A DNA stretch of 64,000 nt from an uncultured Clostridia bacterium (GTDB lineage Bacteria; Bacillota; Clostridia; Christensenellales; Borkfalkiaceae): positions 30,932 through 94,931 of the forward strand of contig CANREF010000006.1 in the NCBI GenBank assembly GCA_947629575.1, read 5' to 3'. The notes under the pieces were generated by a model. It ran no database searches, was not told where the DNA came from, and saw only the letters and a list, made by a program, of their open reading frames with translations. Positions 40,801 to 55,800 of the stretch are shown here, in pieces. The position numbers and the translations under genes were made by a program. How positions within the stretch are numbered: position 1 is the first letter of the stretch; each line of letters begins with the position of its first letter.

Positions 40801-43800
40801 TTACCTCTTCGATGTGGACGATGATGGCAACCTTATCGATGAGAAGGGGCTTCTCAACTCTGATGACTACTTCCTTCTCGGCGGGAGCTACACGATCGCT
40901 GCGATAGACGCTCTGCTCGGCGGCAAAAACACTTCGGATAAGATCGAATTCTATGCCGTTTGGGGCATCGATGAGAACGGCGATGATGTCCCCGACTATA
41001 GCGAGGATCGCTACACCGTTACTTACAATTCCAAGCAGGAAGCGTCCCCCAGTCTGCCCAGACCGACGCGCAACTTGCTCGTCGACCAGAGCGTGACCCT
41101 TCCCGGGAAGAGCGAGGGAACTTACACCTATAAGCACACCACGGAGGACGGAAAACAGTACGTTCTCATCGGTTGGACACTCACGGGCACGGTCGATGCT
41201 CCGCAATATCTCTACGACGATTTGACGCCCAATGTAGCCTTTACGGATTTCATTGAGGCGGGCGGTGAGTACATCGTTAAGGCAAACGACGTCAGGAGTA
41301 GTGCGGATAAGACCATTGCCTTCTATGCGGTTTGGGGGCTCGACGCCAACAAGGACGGGAAGCCCGACTACGAGCAGAAATTCCGCGTCGTGTTCAAGAA
41401 TGGCATTGAAGGAAGTGAGCCTTCGGAATCGTGGGATACAGATAAGTCCGAGCTCGCAATTCAGGCTGCGGTCACATTGCCCGAAGCGGGGAATTACACC
41501 CTCACTGTCGACGGAAAGACCTACACCCTCCTCGGTTGGTCGCTCGATCCTTCCGCAGGTGAGAAGGTGTACGACAGCGAGACTCCCGCGGGTATCCTCA
41601 CCGGCACTTATATCGTGAAGGCGGAAGATGACGCCCGTGGAACAAGTAAGGATGATTGCTGCATTGAGCTCTACGCCATTTGGGGGCTCGACGAGAACGG
41701 CAACAACAAGCCCGACTGGGAAGATGAATTCACCGTAAAATATGTAGATACCGTTGAGCCCGCGGCGGATGACCTTCCCAAGGAAGAGCCGAACAAGCAA
41801 CTCGGCGACGAGGCGGAGGGCTCTAAGCAGACGCTCAAAAATAAGACGGTCGGCGAAGTGAATTACATCTTCCTCGGCTGGACGCTCGATAAGACCAAAC
41901 ATCAGTTCGATGAGAAAGTCGGCCTTCCTACCCTCTACACGGCGGATAAAATCTACAAAGTTGCCGCGAAAGACGCCGCGACGAATTCTACAAACATCAC
42001 CCTGTACGCCGTTTGGGCGAAGGATGAGAACAACGATAACATCCCCGATTGGGAGGACAACGTCTACACCGTTACGTTGAAAGACGGCGAAGTCACAGAG
42101 CTCAGCTTCACGGAGAAGCGTATCGGCGAAACGGTAAATTGGGACGATCATTCCGATTTGGTCGGCGGCGAGCCGTACACCGAAGAAAAGGAGAAATTCG
42201 TCGGGGATGACGAAGACAGAAAGCACTACGTCCTTCTCGGTTGGACGACGAGCGAGCTCGGAAATTACTATCTGTCCGAGATGCCGAGCGAAAAGCTCTA
42301 CACATCGAGCTACACCCTTCTTTTGAAAGATGTGAAGGATAAGGCGATCACCCTCCACGCCGTTTGGGGCGAGGATGAAAACTGGGTTCTCGGTCCTGAT
42401 GCAGGCGAGACCTTCGATGTCGCGTTCCATGCGGGTGATACTTTCACCACGCCCGCAGAGGCTACAGGACAAAAGATCGGCGATACCGTGGAACTCCCCG
42501 CACCCGCAAATGAGGGCGTCGCGCTCACCAAAGAGGGGTATATCTTCCTCGGCTGGACGCTGACAAAGCCCGCAGGAGAAGGTGACGAACACCTTCTGAG
42601 CGACGCGGCTGCCGTGAAGCCCGAACGCTTCTATGAGACGAACGGAACTTATACCGTTGCCGCCGCCGATGATATTTACGGCGAAGAAGAAGGCTTCAAG
42701 GGCGACGGTCAAATCCACCTCTACGCCGTTTGGGGCGTGGACGCCAACGGCGACGATAAGCCCGACTTTGAAGAGACGTTCACGGTGAAGTTCGTCAACG
42801 CCGTAGAGGGCGGCATGCTTACGTTCGGAAGTGTGACCTTCCCCACCCAAGAAACGGATAAGAAGATCGAGGATGTCGTTTCGCTCGTCATTGGAAACGG
42901 CATCGGGCTCACCGTCGACGGTAAGAACTACGTGCTCGTCGGTTGGACGCTTCAAAATGGTGCAGATAAGTCGATCTATCTCCGCAGTGCAGAGAACGGC
43001 GCACTCGCCGAAATGCTCACCGACAAATATACGGTCGACGCCAAGGACGCTGCGGCGGGGACTACAGACATCACCCTGTATGCGGTTTGGGGGCTCGACG
43101 AGAACGGCAACAAAGTGCCCGACTACGAAGACACCTTCACCGTGACCTACACGGACGACGTGGACACCGTAGCTCCCGATCTTCCCGAGGAAGATCCGAA
43201 CCTTAAGGTCGGCGACGAGGCGGAAGGCTCTAAGACGATGCTTGCAAAGAAGACGATCGACGGAAAGAATTACACCTTCCTCGGTTGGACGCTCGCAAGC
43301 GAAAATCATCAGTTCAACGAGAAAGATGGCCTTCCTACCCTTCTCTATAAGGAAGGAAACGCGTACACCGTTTCGGCGAAAGACGCCGCGACGAATTCTA
43401 CGGATATCACTCTGTACGCGGTTTGGGGCGTAGACGAGAACGGCAACGGCACGCCCGATTGGGAAGACACGTTCACCGTGACCTATAAGGACGACGTGGA
43501 GACCGCGGCTTCCGTTCCCACGAGTGAGACGCTTGCCGTCGGCGCAGAAGCAGTCGGCTCTAAGAAGGCGCTCGAGAACAAGGAAATCGACGGAAAGACT
43601 TACACCTTCCTCGGTTGGACGCTCGATAAGACCGCCGAAAACCACAAGATCGACAGCAAGGATGCTGCGCCCGAGAACCTCTTCGGCGAGAAGAATCCTT
43701 ACACCGTTGCGGCAAAAGACGCCGAGACGAATTCTACGGATATCACCCTGTACGCGGTTTGGGGCGTCGATGAAAACAACGACAAGATCCCCGACTACGA

Positions 43801-46800
43801 ACAGACCTACTATGATGTGAAGTTCGTGGCGGGCGTCACGGGTTATGAAGGCACTCTGCCCACGGACATCACGGATCGCCTCGAAGGGCTCACCGTAACG
43901 CTCGGCGAAAAGGCGGAAGGCAAGTACGTCTCCGTCACCGTAGAAGGCGTGCGCTATATCCTCGTCGGTTGGACGAACAAGGCGAGCGAGAAGGGTGAGA
44001 AGGCTCACTTCTTCGACGGCAAGACCGATCCTACGAATCAGTTTGTCGGGGAGCATTACTACGAGTTTGAATCCGTATACACCCTCGATACGGATCATCT
44101 CGCGGATGAAGAGGACGTCATTACCTTCTACGCCGTTTGGGCGCAGGATAACGAAAAGGACGGCACAGGCGACAACGAGCCCGACTACGGGCAGGAATAC
44201 ACCGTCACCTTCACCTCCGAATCCGACTCCGCGGGACTTCCCAAAACCGAGGAAAGCAAGAAGGTGGGCGAAGTCGTGGCGACCCCTTCTGGCCTCACCA
44301 CCGTTCACGAAAATGTGCACTACGTCCTCATCGGTTGGACGAAAGTGAGCGGAAGCGATAACTACTTTACTTCCACGCCTTCGAGCGTCGAGTTTGCGCC
44401 CGGAGCGAACTACACCGTTGCCGCCGAGGACGCGGACGAGGGGCGCGACATCAAGCTCTATGCGATCTGGGGCGTCGATCAGAACAAGGACGGCACGCCC
44501 GACTACGACGAGAAGTTCTCCGTTGTCTATAAGGACGGGGCGACCTATCAGGACGGCGAGACGAGCGCGCATATGCCCGAAGCCGTCAGCTCTCTCGATG
44601 TAGGGCAGGCCGTCGGCGAAAGCATGCCGAGCGGAATTTCCACCACGATCGGCGGAACGACCTATACCCTCGTCGGTTGGACGACAAAGACGAGCGCTGA
44701 AGCCGATTATTATACGTGGGATATCGAAAAGCCCGCAGAAAAACCCGAAAACGTCTATGCGCGTTATCTTGAAAAGTACGAAAATAAGTTCTACTTCGGC
44801 GCAGAATACGTCTATTGTGTGGACGCCGCCGACGCGGACAAAGATAACAACACGGTCACGCTGTATGCGGTCTGGGGCATCGATGAGAACGGAAACGGCA
44901 CGCCCGACTACGATGAGTATAAGCGCTTCAGGATCGTCTACGAGAGCGGGCTCGAGGAGGGTGAGCCTCATACGGGCAAACTTCCCGCGCATGACGAGAG
45001 CGTGGACCTTCTCGAAGGCAAAGTGATCGAAGTGCATCCCGGAAGCAAAGCAGGAGAATACGAGATCTCCGTTGTGAAAGGCGGCGTGAAATACCTGCTC
45101 GTCGGTTGGACGACGAACGGCACAGCCGCGAGCTTCTCCCTCGCGAAACCGGAGATGAGCGAACGCGAGTTCTTCGAAATCGGTTCTACCTATACTTTGG
45201 ATATCAGCGATCTGAGCAAGGGCACAGAGTTTGAACGCACCCTCACCTTCTATGCGGTTTGGGCGGCGGACAACGAGGACGGCGGCACGGGCGACAATAT
45301 TCCCGACTACACGCAGGAATATGACCTCATTTACGAGAACGACGCGACTGTCGAATCCATCAACCCGAGCGATCTGCCTCAAAGCGTCCGCGGGCAGAAG
45401 GTCGAGACCGAGGTCACGACCCACAAGGATTACACCGCTACGATCGGCGGCAAACATTATGTGCTCCTCGGCTGGACGGCTGTGGAATGGACGGACGGCT
45501 ATGTCTTCACGACAACTCCCGATCCTAAGCTGAAATCTATCGAAGGGTTCACCGCGGCGGGCGAGGTATTCAAGCTCGAAGCAAAATACGCCAAGAAAGA
45601 TGTGACGACGAGCACGTTTATATTCACCCTGCGCGCCGTTTGGGGCATCGATGAGAACAACAACGGCAAGCCCGACTGGGAGGATGATCACTTCACCCTC
45701 ACCTATAAAAATAAGGTAGAGGGCACGGTCGAGGGGATCGAATTCGCCACCGAAACGGGTATTCTTTCGGGCATGACGAGAACTCTCCTCGGCGTCAGCT
45801 CCGAGGGCGTCATCGCCACCATGGAGAAGGACAGCGTGAAGTACCTGCTCGTCGGTTGGACGACGAAGGAAAGTGTGAACGCGGACGACTATATTGCGAT
45901 CGGCACGCCGAAAGCCTCGATCGAATACAAACCCGGCGAGACGTTCACCGTCACAGGCGACACCACCCTGTATGCGATCTGGGCGGCGGACCGCGACGAT
46001 AACGGCGTTCCCGACTACACCGAGAAGTACCGCGTTAGATTTACAACAACCGCCTTCGGCACGACCGAGCCCGAAGACATCTCCACGGACGGCATAACCA
46101 CGGGCGAATATGACGTTGAAAAGCCCGTGCAGACGTACAGCAACTATAAGCTCACGCAGGGCGTCGGCGATGGTGCGAAACACTATGTCCTCGTCGGTTG
46201 GACGACGGTAAACGGAGACCATCTTCTCGGCATAGCTCCTTCCGAGGAGGCGCTTGCGACCTATACCGCGGCGGGCGACAACTATATCATCGACGCCTCC
46301 AAGGCGGACAAAGACCACATCATCGTCTTGTATGCGGTTTGGGGCGAGGACTTCAACAACAACGGCAAGCCCGATTGGGAGGACGAGCGCTATACTCTCG
46401 TCTACAAGAACGGCACGGAGAACGATCGGACGGGCGTCGAGAACTTCCCCGAGGATATCGAAACGCCTCATCTTGACAACTTCTCCGTCACTCTGCCCGA
46501 GATGAGCGGCGGCGAGTGGATCGTCACCATGAATAAAGGCGGCAAGCACTACGTCCTCTACGGTTGGACAGACGCGGCAGGCGATCACCTCTTTGCGGGC
46601 GAGCCTAAACTTGAAGACGCGGCGAAGTTCTTCCTTGCGGGCGATAGCCATACGCTCGGCGACTTCGTTGCGTTCGCGGCAGAAGGGAAAGACCTCAACA
46701 AGGTCATCACCCTCTATGCGGTTTGGGTGGAGGACACCGAAAACGGCAACACAGGCGACGGAACGCCCGACTTCCTGCAGAGCTATTCGGTGCAATTCCT

Positions 46801-49800
46801 GCAGGGTGCAGAAGGGGATGTCACCCCTCGCGACGCTCTGTCCACGAGCGGCATTCTCGTTACGGATCAGAAGGTCGAAGACAAAGTTCCTACGCACGGC
46901 GGCTATGTCCTCACCGTCGGCGACAAGCAGTATGTTCTCATCGGTTGGACGCTCGCTTCGGGCGAACACTTTGTGACCGACGAGGCCACAGCCAAAGCGC
47001 TTGAAAATTACATTGCCGCGGGCGAGGATTACACCGTCGTTGCAAGCCACGCGGACGAGAAGGGTTACATCACCCTGTACGCAGTTTGGGCGTTTGACGA
47101 GAACAAGAACGGCAAGCCCGACTGGGAGGATAAACTCTACACCGTCGTCTATGAAAACAGCGAGAGCGCTAAAATCGAAGAGGCGGACGGCGAGAGCACT
47201 CTCAATGGCTGGACGCCCGACGGGACAGGGTTCACTGTGACGGAGAGCGGCTTGCTCGAGCTCACCAAGTACACCCTCCTCGGCGGAAATCCTGCCGAGA
47301 AGCAGTGGAAGGTCTCCGCGATCATCGGCGGCGAGAGACATCTGCTCGTCGGCTGGACTACGGACGGCTCTGCAGAGAAGTACTACTTCGGAGACGGCAT
47401 CGATCCCGCGACGGAGTTCGATTCTTACTATGCTATCGGCACGGGCTACATGCTCGATAGCGACGGTATTGCGGACGGGGACGGCAAGATCACCCTCTAC
47501 GCGGTTTGGGCTGAGGACGCCGAAGAGACGAACAACGAAGGCGCCTTTAAGCAGGGGATTCCCGACTACCTCGAGAGCGTGCAGATCATGTACAACTCGA
47601 AGTTCCCCGGAATGAGCGGCAGCGATATCCCGAGCGTTTGGACGCGGGTCGGAAGAATAGTCACCCTGCCGAATAGCTGGCCCTATGTCGCGGACGGCAA
47701 GACTTATGCCCTCTACGGCTGGAAGATCGAGAGAGACCCGAACGACCTGCCGGCTTCCGCATACCTGTTTGAGGACGCCGACGCCGCTCTCAAATTCATC
47801 AACTACGAAGCGGGAGCGGACTATACCGTCGACGCAAAAGATTCGTGGAGATTCCGCCTTGGGCAGCTCATGATCTACATGTACGCCGTTTGGGGCGTGG
47901 ATGAAAACGGAGACGGAAAGGCCGACTTCGCTCAAGACTTCACCCTCTCCTTCGAGACGAACGTCACGGGTACGATCACGCATAATGCGGGAGACGAGAC
48001 CATTCCTCAGACGCGGACTATTAAGTGGGTCAAGGACAACACCGTGCCCGAGGAACTTCCCGAAGGATTCACCCTGAGCACCGCGAACGGGAACAAGTAC
48101 ACCCTTCTCGGGTGGACGATGAAAGCGCCCGTTGCCGCCAGCTCCTATCTCCTCGAGAATGCGGCGCAGGTGAAAGTGCTGCTCGCTACCACAAGCGTCA
48201 TCACGAATCACCAATATCAGCTTGATCCCAAGGACGCAGACGACAGCGGCACCATCCGCTTCTATGCGGTTTGGGCGCGGGACGACAACGACAACGGCGA
48301 GCCCGACTATGACGAGCCCTTCGATGTGATCTATCATGAAAGCGCCGACGGCACGCTCAAGAAAGACGGCACGGAGACCGAGTTCGTAAATGAGATAGGC
48401 AAGAAGGAGGATACCGAGGTCACCCTTCCCGAGGGCTATGTGCTTACTGCGGGAGAAAAGGATTATGTGCTCATGGGCTGGACGCTCACTGAGCCCGCGG
48501 ATGACACGAGCTACCTCTGCAACAGCCTTGCCGACTACATCGATAGAACGGGCAAGATCGTCCTCTTCGGCTCGGGTGTGACCTATGTCGTTGACTCCGC
48601 TCATGCGGATGAGAACAGCAAGATCAACTTCTATGCGGTTTGGGGCGTCGATGACAACCACGACGGAAAGGCCGACTGGACGACATACACCGTCGTCTTC
48701 GAAGATCACGCAGGCGAAACGCCCGCCGCGGGAACGCAGTACGACATCAGCGGCGCTTCGTGGCCTCTCACGCGCTATGGCCTTGCGGAATCCGAAGATG
48801 ATAAGAGCGTGCACTTTGAGTACACCAACGGGATCGGCTACACGCTGAGCCGCTTCTCGGTGGAAGGCATGCAGCTTACCCTGCTCAAGAAGTACACCCT
48901 CGCCGGCTGGGCGGTGAGCTCGGTCGCAAATGGAAAATACATCTATTCGGCAGAGGAGAAGGATGCCTTCGACACCCTGTCTTCGGGCGACGGATTCTTC
49001 GCGGCGGACAAGGGCGAATTCGTGATCTCCGTTTCCTACGCCGATCTTTCCACCAACATCATCAAGCTCTACGCGATCTGGGTGGAGAACAACAACAGCG
49101 AGATCGACCCGAAACCCGACTGGGATGAGACTTCCTACACTGTCCTGTTCAAAGACAGCTACAATGCGGCAGTGTCCGAAGACGTCACCGTGGAAGAAGA
49201 CGCGCAGGGCAACACCCTTCTCGTCGGTCTCACCGCTCCCGCACCGAAGGCTGCTGTCACCGAGACAAAAGTGGACGGCAAGCGGTACATCTTCCTCGGC
49301 TGGGTGAAGGCGTCTACGGATGTTACCGAGAGCGTTCTTGTAACGAGCGCGGAGCAGTTCAGAACCCTTGTCCTCTTCACGGACGGTTATACCATCGCCG
49401 AAGGAGATGAGACGACCGTTACCCTTTGGGCGGTTTGGGCGCTCGACAACGATAACGACGGCAAGGGCGACAACACGCCCGACTATGAGGAGACCTACAC
49501 CGTGCGCTATCGCAACGCAGCAGGCGGCACGGTAGCACCGCTCTCCCTTCCTGCAGACAACGGCGGATTGGATCTTGACTCGGAGGTCACCCTTCCCGGC
49601 GAGGGCTATGCCCTCAACGCCGAAGGCAAGCACTATGTCCTCGTCGGTTGGACGACGGACGGCACGGCTGAAAGTTACCTTTGGAACGAAGAACCTAATT
49701 CCAAGTACGGTGAATTCTTCTACGGCGCGGTCGGCGAGACCTATACCGTCGATTCCGCAGACGCGAATAGCGGGAACGTCATCACGCTCTACGCCGTTTG

Positions 49801-52800
49801 GGCGGAAGATACCAACGGCGGAGAGGGCAACGGCGAGCCCGACTACACCGAGACGTTGTACACCCTCACCTATGACCCGAATGAGACGTCGGTCACACTC
49901 GATCCCGTCAACGATCTCTTGGGCGGTACGATAGTGACCCCTCTTGAGGGCAAGACCGAAAGCGGTTATGCTTACACTGTTACGGTGGACGGCGTGAAGT
50001 ACATCCTCGTCGGCTGGACGACGGAGAAGAAGGAAAGCGAACATGCTTACTTCTTCCTCGGCGCGCCCGTAACGAAAGACTTCTTCGCGGTCGGCGGCTC
50101 CTTCACGATGCCCAATGCAAACGCCACCCTCTACGGCGTTTGGGCGGCAGACCAAAACAATGACGGGGAAGGCAACGGAACGCCCGACTATCTCGACTTC
50201 TACACCGTACACTTTGAGAATCTTGCGGGCGGAAGCGTCGTTCTCCATGACGACTATACGGGTCTTCTCCTCGGCGATGTGCTCGTCCTGCCTCAGGCAG
50301 ACGCGATCGACGTCGACGGCAAGCACTATGTCCTCATCGGTTGGACGACGGAAGGCGATGCCGAAAGTTACCTCTGGAACAGCGATCCTTCGGAGGAATA
50401 TGGGCTGTATCTTGCTTACGGCAAGGAATACACCCTCAACGTGCAGGACGCCGACGAGGCGGGCAAGATCACCTTCTATGCCGTTTGGGCGGAAGACATG
50501 AACAACGGCGGCGGCGGGAACGGCGTTCCCGACTACACCGAGCCGCGCCATGTGCTCACCTATAACAGCAATGTAAGCGAGTTCAGCTTCGCTCCGGTGG
50601 AAGGCCTTGTCGCGGGCGCGGTCGTCTCCCCGCTCGAAGGCTTGAAAGGCGATGGATCCTATTCCACCTCGAAGGACGGCTTCACGTATCTTCTCGTCGG
50701 TTGGACGCCTGCTCTCCTTACGACAGACGGAGAATTGGACAGCAGTCTCTACTTCATGGACGCGCCCGACCGCACCGTTACCTTCTATGAAGTGGGTGGA
50801 AGCTACACCATGGCGGATGCGGACGTCATTCTCTACGGCGTATGGGCCGCCGACCGCAACGGCAACGGCACGCCCGACTACAGCGAGAATTTCAATGTCG
50901 TCTTCACGAGCAAGCTCGATTGCGAGCAGCTGCCCGACGACAGCATGAAGAACCTTGCCACGCAGTCGGTCATCCGCACCCTCACGGGACTTGATACCGT
51001 GTACAACGGGAAACACTACGTCCTCGTCGGTTGGACGACGATGTCGACAGGCAATGCTTCCGATTACATCGCAAACAGCGATCCTTCGGGCAACTATCCG
51101 AGCGCGATCTTCCGTGCTCCCGGCGAGAGCTACACCGTCGATCCCAAGGACGGAATTGGCACTACCATCACCTTCTATGCCGTTTGGGCGGAAGATACCA
51201 ACGGCGGCGTGGGCAACGGCGAGCCCGACTACAACGAGAAGAAGTACACCCTCACCTATAACACCAACGTTGAAACAGTGACCTATCCCTCCGTTACGGG
51301 ACTTTTGGAGGGCAACGTCGTAGTCCTTGCAGGACTTTCGGGCGGAAATTATACCTACACCGAAACGGTGGGTGGCGTGAAGTACATCCTCATCGGTTGG
51401 ACGACGGAGAAGAAGGCGAACGCAGGCGATTACTTCAGCATGGGCAGACCCGTGACGAAAGATCTGTATGCGGTCGGCGATACGTATACGATGGGCGCTG
51501 CTTCCGTCGTACTCTACGGCGTCTGGGCGGCGGATAACGACGGGGGCAAGGGCGACGGCGTGCCCGACTATCTGCAGCCGTATTCCGTCAGCTTTGTCGA
51601 CGAGACGGGCGGCGACGTCACTCCCGATTCCCTTCCTTACAAGCGGCAGAATCTTTTCGTCGGGGATGAAATGCAGCTCCTCACCGGGTATTCGCTCGAT
51701 CTTGGCGGCGTGCACTATGTGCTCGTCGGCTGGACGAACGCACCCGAAGACACCTATCTGTTCGACAGAGATCCTTCGAAGGAATTCGGTGCTTACCTCT
51801 ATCTTGCCGTTGCGACCGAATCGGTCTATACCCTTGCCGCCAAGGATGCTATCGGCGGAGAGGTCGTCTTCCGCGCCGTTTGGGCGAAGGATATGAACAA
51901 TGACGGCACGGGGAACGGCACGCCCGACTATCTCGAAGAGCGGCTCGACGTGGCGTTCGAAAGCAAGACGGACGCGCTCGATCAAGCGCTCTTCCCTGAG
52001 ACCGTAAGGGAACTTCTCGACGGCAACACCGTCACCCTTGCGGGCCTCGGCGAAGACGGCAGACTCATCATTACTGCTCAAAAGGAAGGCGTGAAGTACG
52101 TGCTCATCGGTTGGACGGATCAAGAGGGCAGCCACTTCCTCGCCATCGGAGCGGAGCGCTCTGAGATCGCCGCGCTCGGCAGCGGGACAAATCATTATTA
52201 CGATGCGGGAGCGACCTATATCGCCCGCCTCGCGAACGCAACAAAGCAGGGCGGCAGAAATGTCATCACGCTGTATGCTGTCTGGGCGGCGGACAACGAG
52301 AACGAACCCGACAATCCCGACGAGAGCGGCAAGGGCAACAACGAGCCCGACTTCCGTCAGAATTACGATGTAGACTTCCGCAATTTGGCGAACGAAGACA
52401 GATCGCTCTACCTGTTACAGTATCAGATGGTGAATACCGCCATCCAGGCAGTCGGCGGCTACTCCTTGATGATCGGCGAGGATACCTATACCCTCATCGG
52501 TTGGTCTACGGTCGCGCTTTCGGGCAGCTACATCGTGGAAGAAGCTCCCGAGGCAAACTTCATCGCTCTCAACGGAATTTACACCGTGACTGCCTCCGAC
52601 GCGGTCAAGAATGAAGAAGGGAAGTATGTCATCACGCTGTACGCGGTTTGGGCAAAGGACGAGAACGTCAACAACAAGCCCGACTACGAAGAGACGTGGT
52701 ACACCGTAAAGTTTGCCAATGAGCAGTCTTGTGATGTGATAGGGGCGGATGAGGAGCTCTTCAGCCGTACCTTCACGGGGTTGGAAGGCAAACAGCTCCC

Positions 52801-55800
52801 GCTCGGCAGCGGATATTACAGCACCGCCGATAAGCCTATCTATATCACGGTGGACGGCGTTGACTATCTCCTCTTCGGCTGGACGACGGAGAGCGACATC
52901 GGCCTTCTGGAGAAGATGCCCGACGTCACATCCTATCGCGACAGCTATGTCATTTCGGGCGATCACGATAAGGACGGCGACAACAGCATCACGCTCTATG
53001 CGATCTGGGTGGAGGATACGAACGGCAACAAGACGCCCGATTGGCAAGATCCCACCTTCAGCATCGAGCTTGCTTATGGGCAGAATGTCGTGGGCGCTGT
53101 ACGCGGTGGTGTGCTTCCCACGCGGATCGACGGGGCTTACCAGGAAACGCAGACCGTAGATCTTAAGGGGCACATGAGCTACCGCTTCACCGATTACGAC
53201 GGCTACACCTATATGCTCCTCGGCTGGACGCTCAAAGCGGGCAATTACTTCTATAAAGTAAGCGAGCCCGAAAGCAGTCTTACGCTCCTCAAAGATCAAT
53301 ACACTGTCAACGCAGCGGACGATTCGGACAACGATACCCTCATCATCCTCTATGCGGTTTGGGGCATCGACGATAACGAGGGCGGAAAGGGCAACAATAC
53401 TCCCGATTGGGAGGAGAACTTCACCGTAACGTTGCAGAACAACTCCGGCGGAACGGTAGCGCCCGAGATGAATCAAAATTGGACGGTCAATGGCCGCGAC
53501 CTGTTCGATGAGAGCAAGAACTCCATCCCTCTCGACAGAGAGTACAAACTCGAATATGAAGGACACAACTATAAGCTCCTCGGCTGGACGCTCAAATCGG
53601 GCAGCTACCGCTTCAACAGTGAGCCGACCTTCGATTACATCAGAGTGGGCGACGCGTATACCGTGCGCGCCGCGGATGCAAATGACAGCAAGATCATCAC
53701 TTTGTATGCGGTCTGGGGCATCGACGACAACGACGACGGCACGGAAGACTGGAAAGATCTGTTCGACGTCCTGCTCGTAAAGGGCGTAGGAGAGGATGTC
53801 AACGGCGTCAAGGAAGATACCTTCTTCACCTATGTCGGCACGGATAGGCAAGTGGGCGATCTCATTTCCCTCACCGTGAGCACGGAGAGCGCGAAGATCT
53901 ACATCACGACTGCGGACGGCAGGAAATACGTGCTCGTCGGCTGGACGACTGTATCGGGAGAACACATCTTCGACTCCGCCGATCCCACTCTCACCATCCT
54001 GAATTCCGCTTATACCGTTACCGCGGCACATGCCGTCAAGTACGATGGTAAGAACCTCATCAGGCTGTATGCCGTTTGGGGCTTGGACGCCAACGATTCG
54101 GGCATTGCGGATTGGCTGGAACAGACGTATATCGTCCGCTTCGAAAACAAAGTCTCCGGCACGCTCACGGGCACGACCCTTCCTTACAGCATCAACGGAA
54201 TTGCAGGAAGGTCGATCATCACGCTCGACGGTCATACGCTCGACACCGAAGACGGACATTATGTGCTCTATGGCTGGTCTACAAGAGAGCTCGGGAATTA
54301 TCTCTACAGTGAAGAACCCGAGTTAAGAGAGCTCATCGCTCCTTCTGCCGAGTACACGATCACGCCTCCGCTCAGGGGCACGCTCATCACCCTCTATGCG
54401 GTGTGGACGGCGGATAACAACCGTGACGGCACGCCCGATTGGGATGAGGACTTCACGGTCCGCTTTGAAAGCGTAGGCGGCGTTCTGGAGCAGACTCTTC
54501 CCGACGAGATCACCCTTTCCATGGGCGAGATCGGCGTGAGGAGCATCCCGCTCATGGCGAGCAATCACCTCATCCATGCGGGCAAGGGCTACACCCTCCT
54601 CGGCTGGACGCTTGAAGCGGGCGATCACCTCTATGAAAGCGCACCTTCGCTCAAGCTCGAAACTTCTCCCTATCTTGCGCTCGCCGCACACGATACGGAC
54701 GGAGACAGGATCATCATCCTCTATGCGGTTTGGGGCGTCGACGATAACGACGGCGGAGAGGGCAATGATAAGCCCGACTGGGAGGAGACCTTCACAGTCA
54801 AGTTCGAGAAGGGCGCAGAAGGCACTTTGAACGAGGACGCTGTCCTTGAAGAGAAACAAGGCGGCGTCGGCGAACCCGTAGCGCTGTATGAAGGCTACAC
54901 GCTCACGGTCGGAGAGGACAGCTACATCCTCCTCGGTTGGACGCTTGAAGAGGGCGAGCACCTCTGCAAAGACTTCGAGGCGTTCAGCAAACTCTCGGTA
55001 TTCGTCGAGCGCTACAACATCGCCGCGGCGGATGCCGTCGGAGATACCATCACGCTGTACGCAGTTTGGGGCATCGACAAAGACGGCAACAGCGAACCCG
55101 ATTGGGCGCGCAATTACCGCGTGGTGTTCTACAGCACTCTCGGCGATAGCTTCGACGGAGAGGCAATGCCCGATCCCATCTTCATCGCTGCGGATACGGT
55201 GATCAACCTGAAGGTGTACGTCGGCATCACGATCCTTGTCGGAGATGAACAATATGTCCTTCTCGGCTGGTCTACGAACGCTCCTAAGCAGCCGAATCTC
55301 TGCCGCAGCGCAGACGATTTCAATGCCATTCAGGGCCTCGTGACGGATAAGTTCAACGCGTACATCCGCAATGCGGATGAAGATGGCGTCATCCCGCTGT
55401 ATGCGATTTGGGGCGTCGACGCGAACAAGAACAACGTGGCAGACTGGATGCAGTCTTACAGCGTCTACTTCATGAACAACGTTGACGGGACGACAGGCCA
55501 GATGCCGAGCCCCGAAACGGCGGATGTCGGTCAGGCGATCGACCTTCAGCTTGGGCTCACGCTCACCACTTCCGACGGCACGTATACCCTTCTCGGTTGG
55601 ACGCTCGAAGAGGAAGGACAGCACCTGTTCACGACCGCAGCGCCTGCGTTCAAGTTCTTTACGCCGACCGATCCCTACACGGTACGGGCGAAGGACGCCG
55701 ATATCCATAACATCATCAAGCTGTATGCGGTTTGGGCGCTCGATGAGAACAACAACGGCAAGCCCGACTACGCGGAGACGCGCTATACCGTCAAACTTGT

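Noticed and set aside
35633..52195. A 5,520-codon open frame on the minus strand inside the giant gene
   Set aside because: It is exactly codon-aligned antisense to the real gene; it stays open only because the sense strand avoids TTA, CTA and TCA. The translation has no domain character, and the sense frame has clear repeats.
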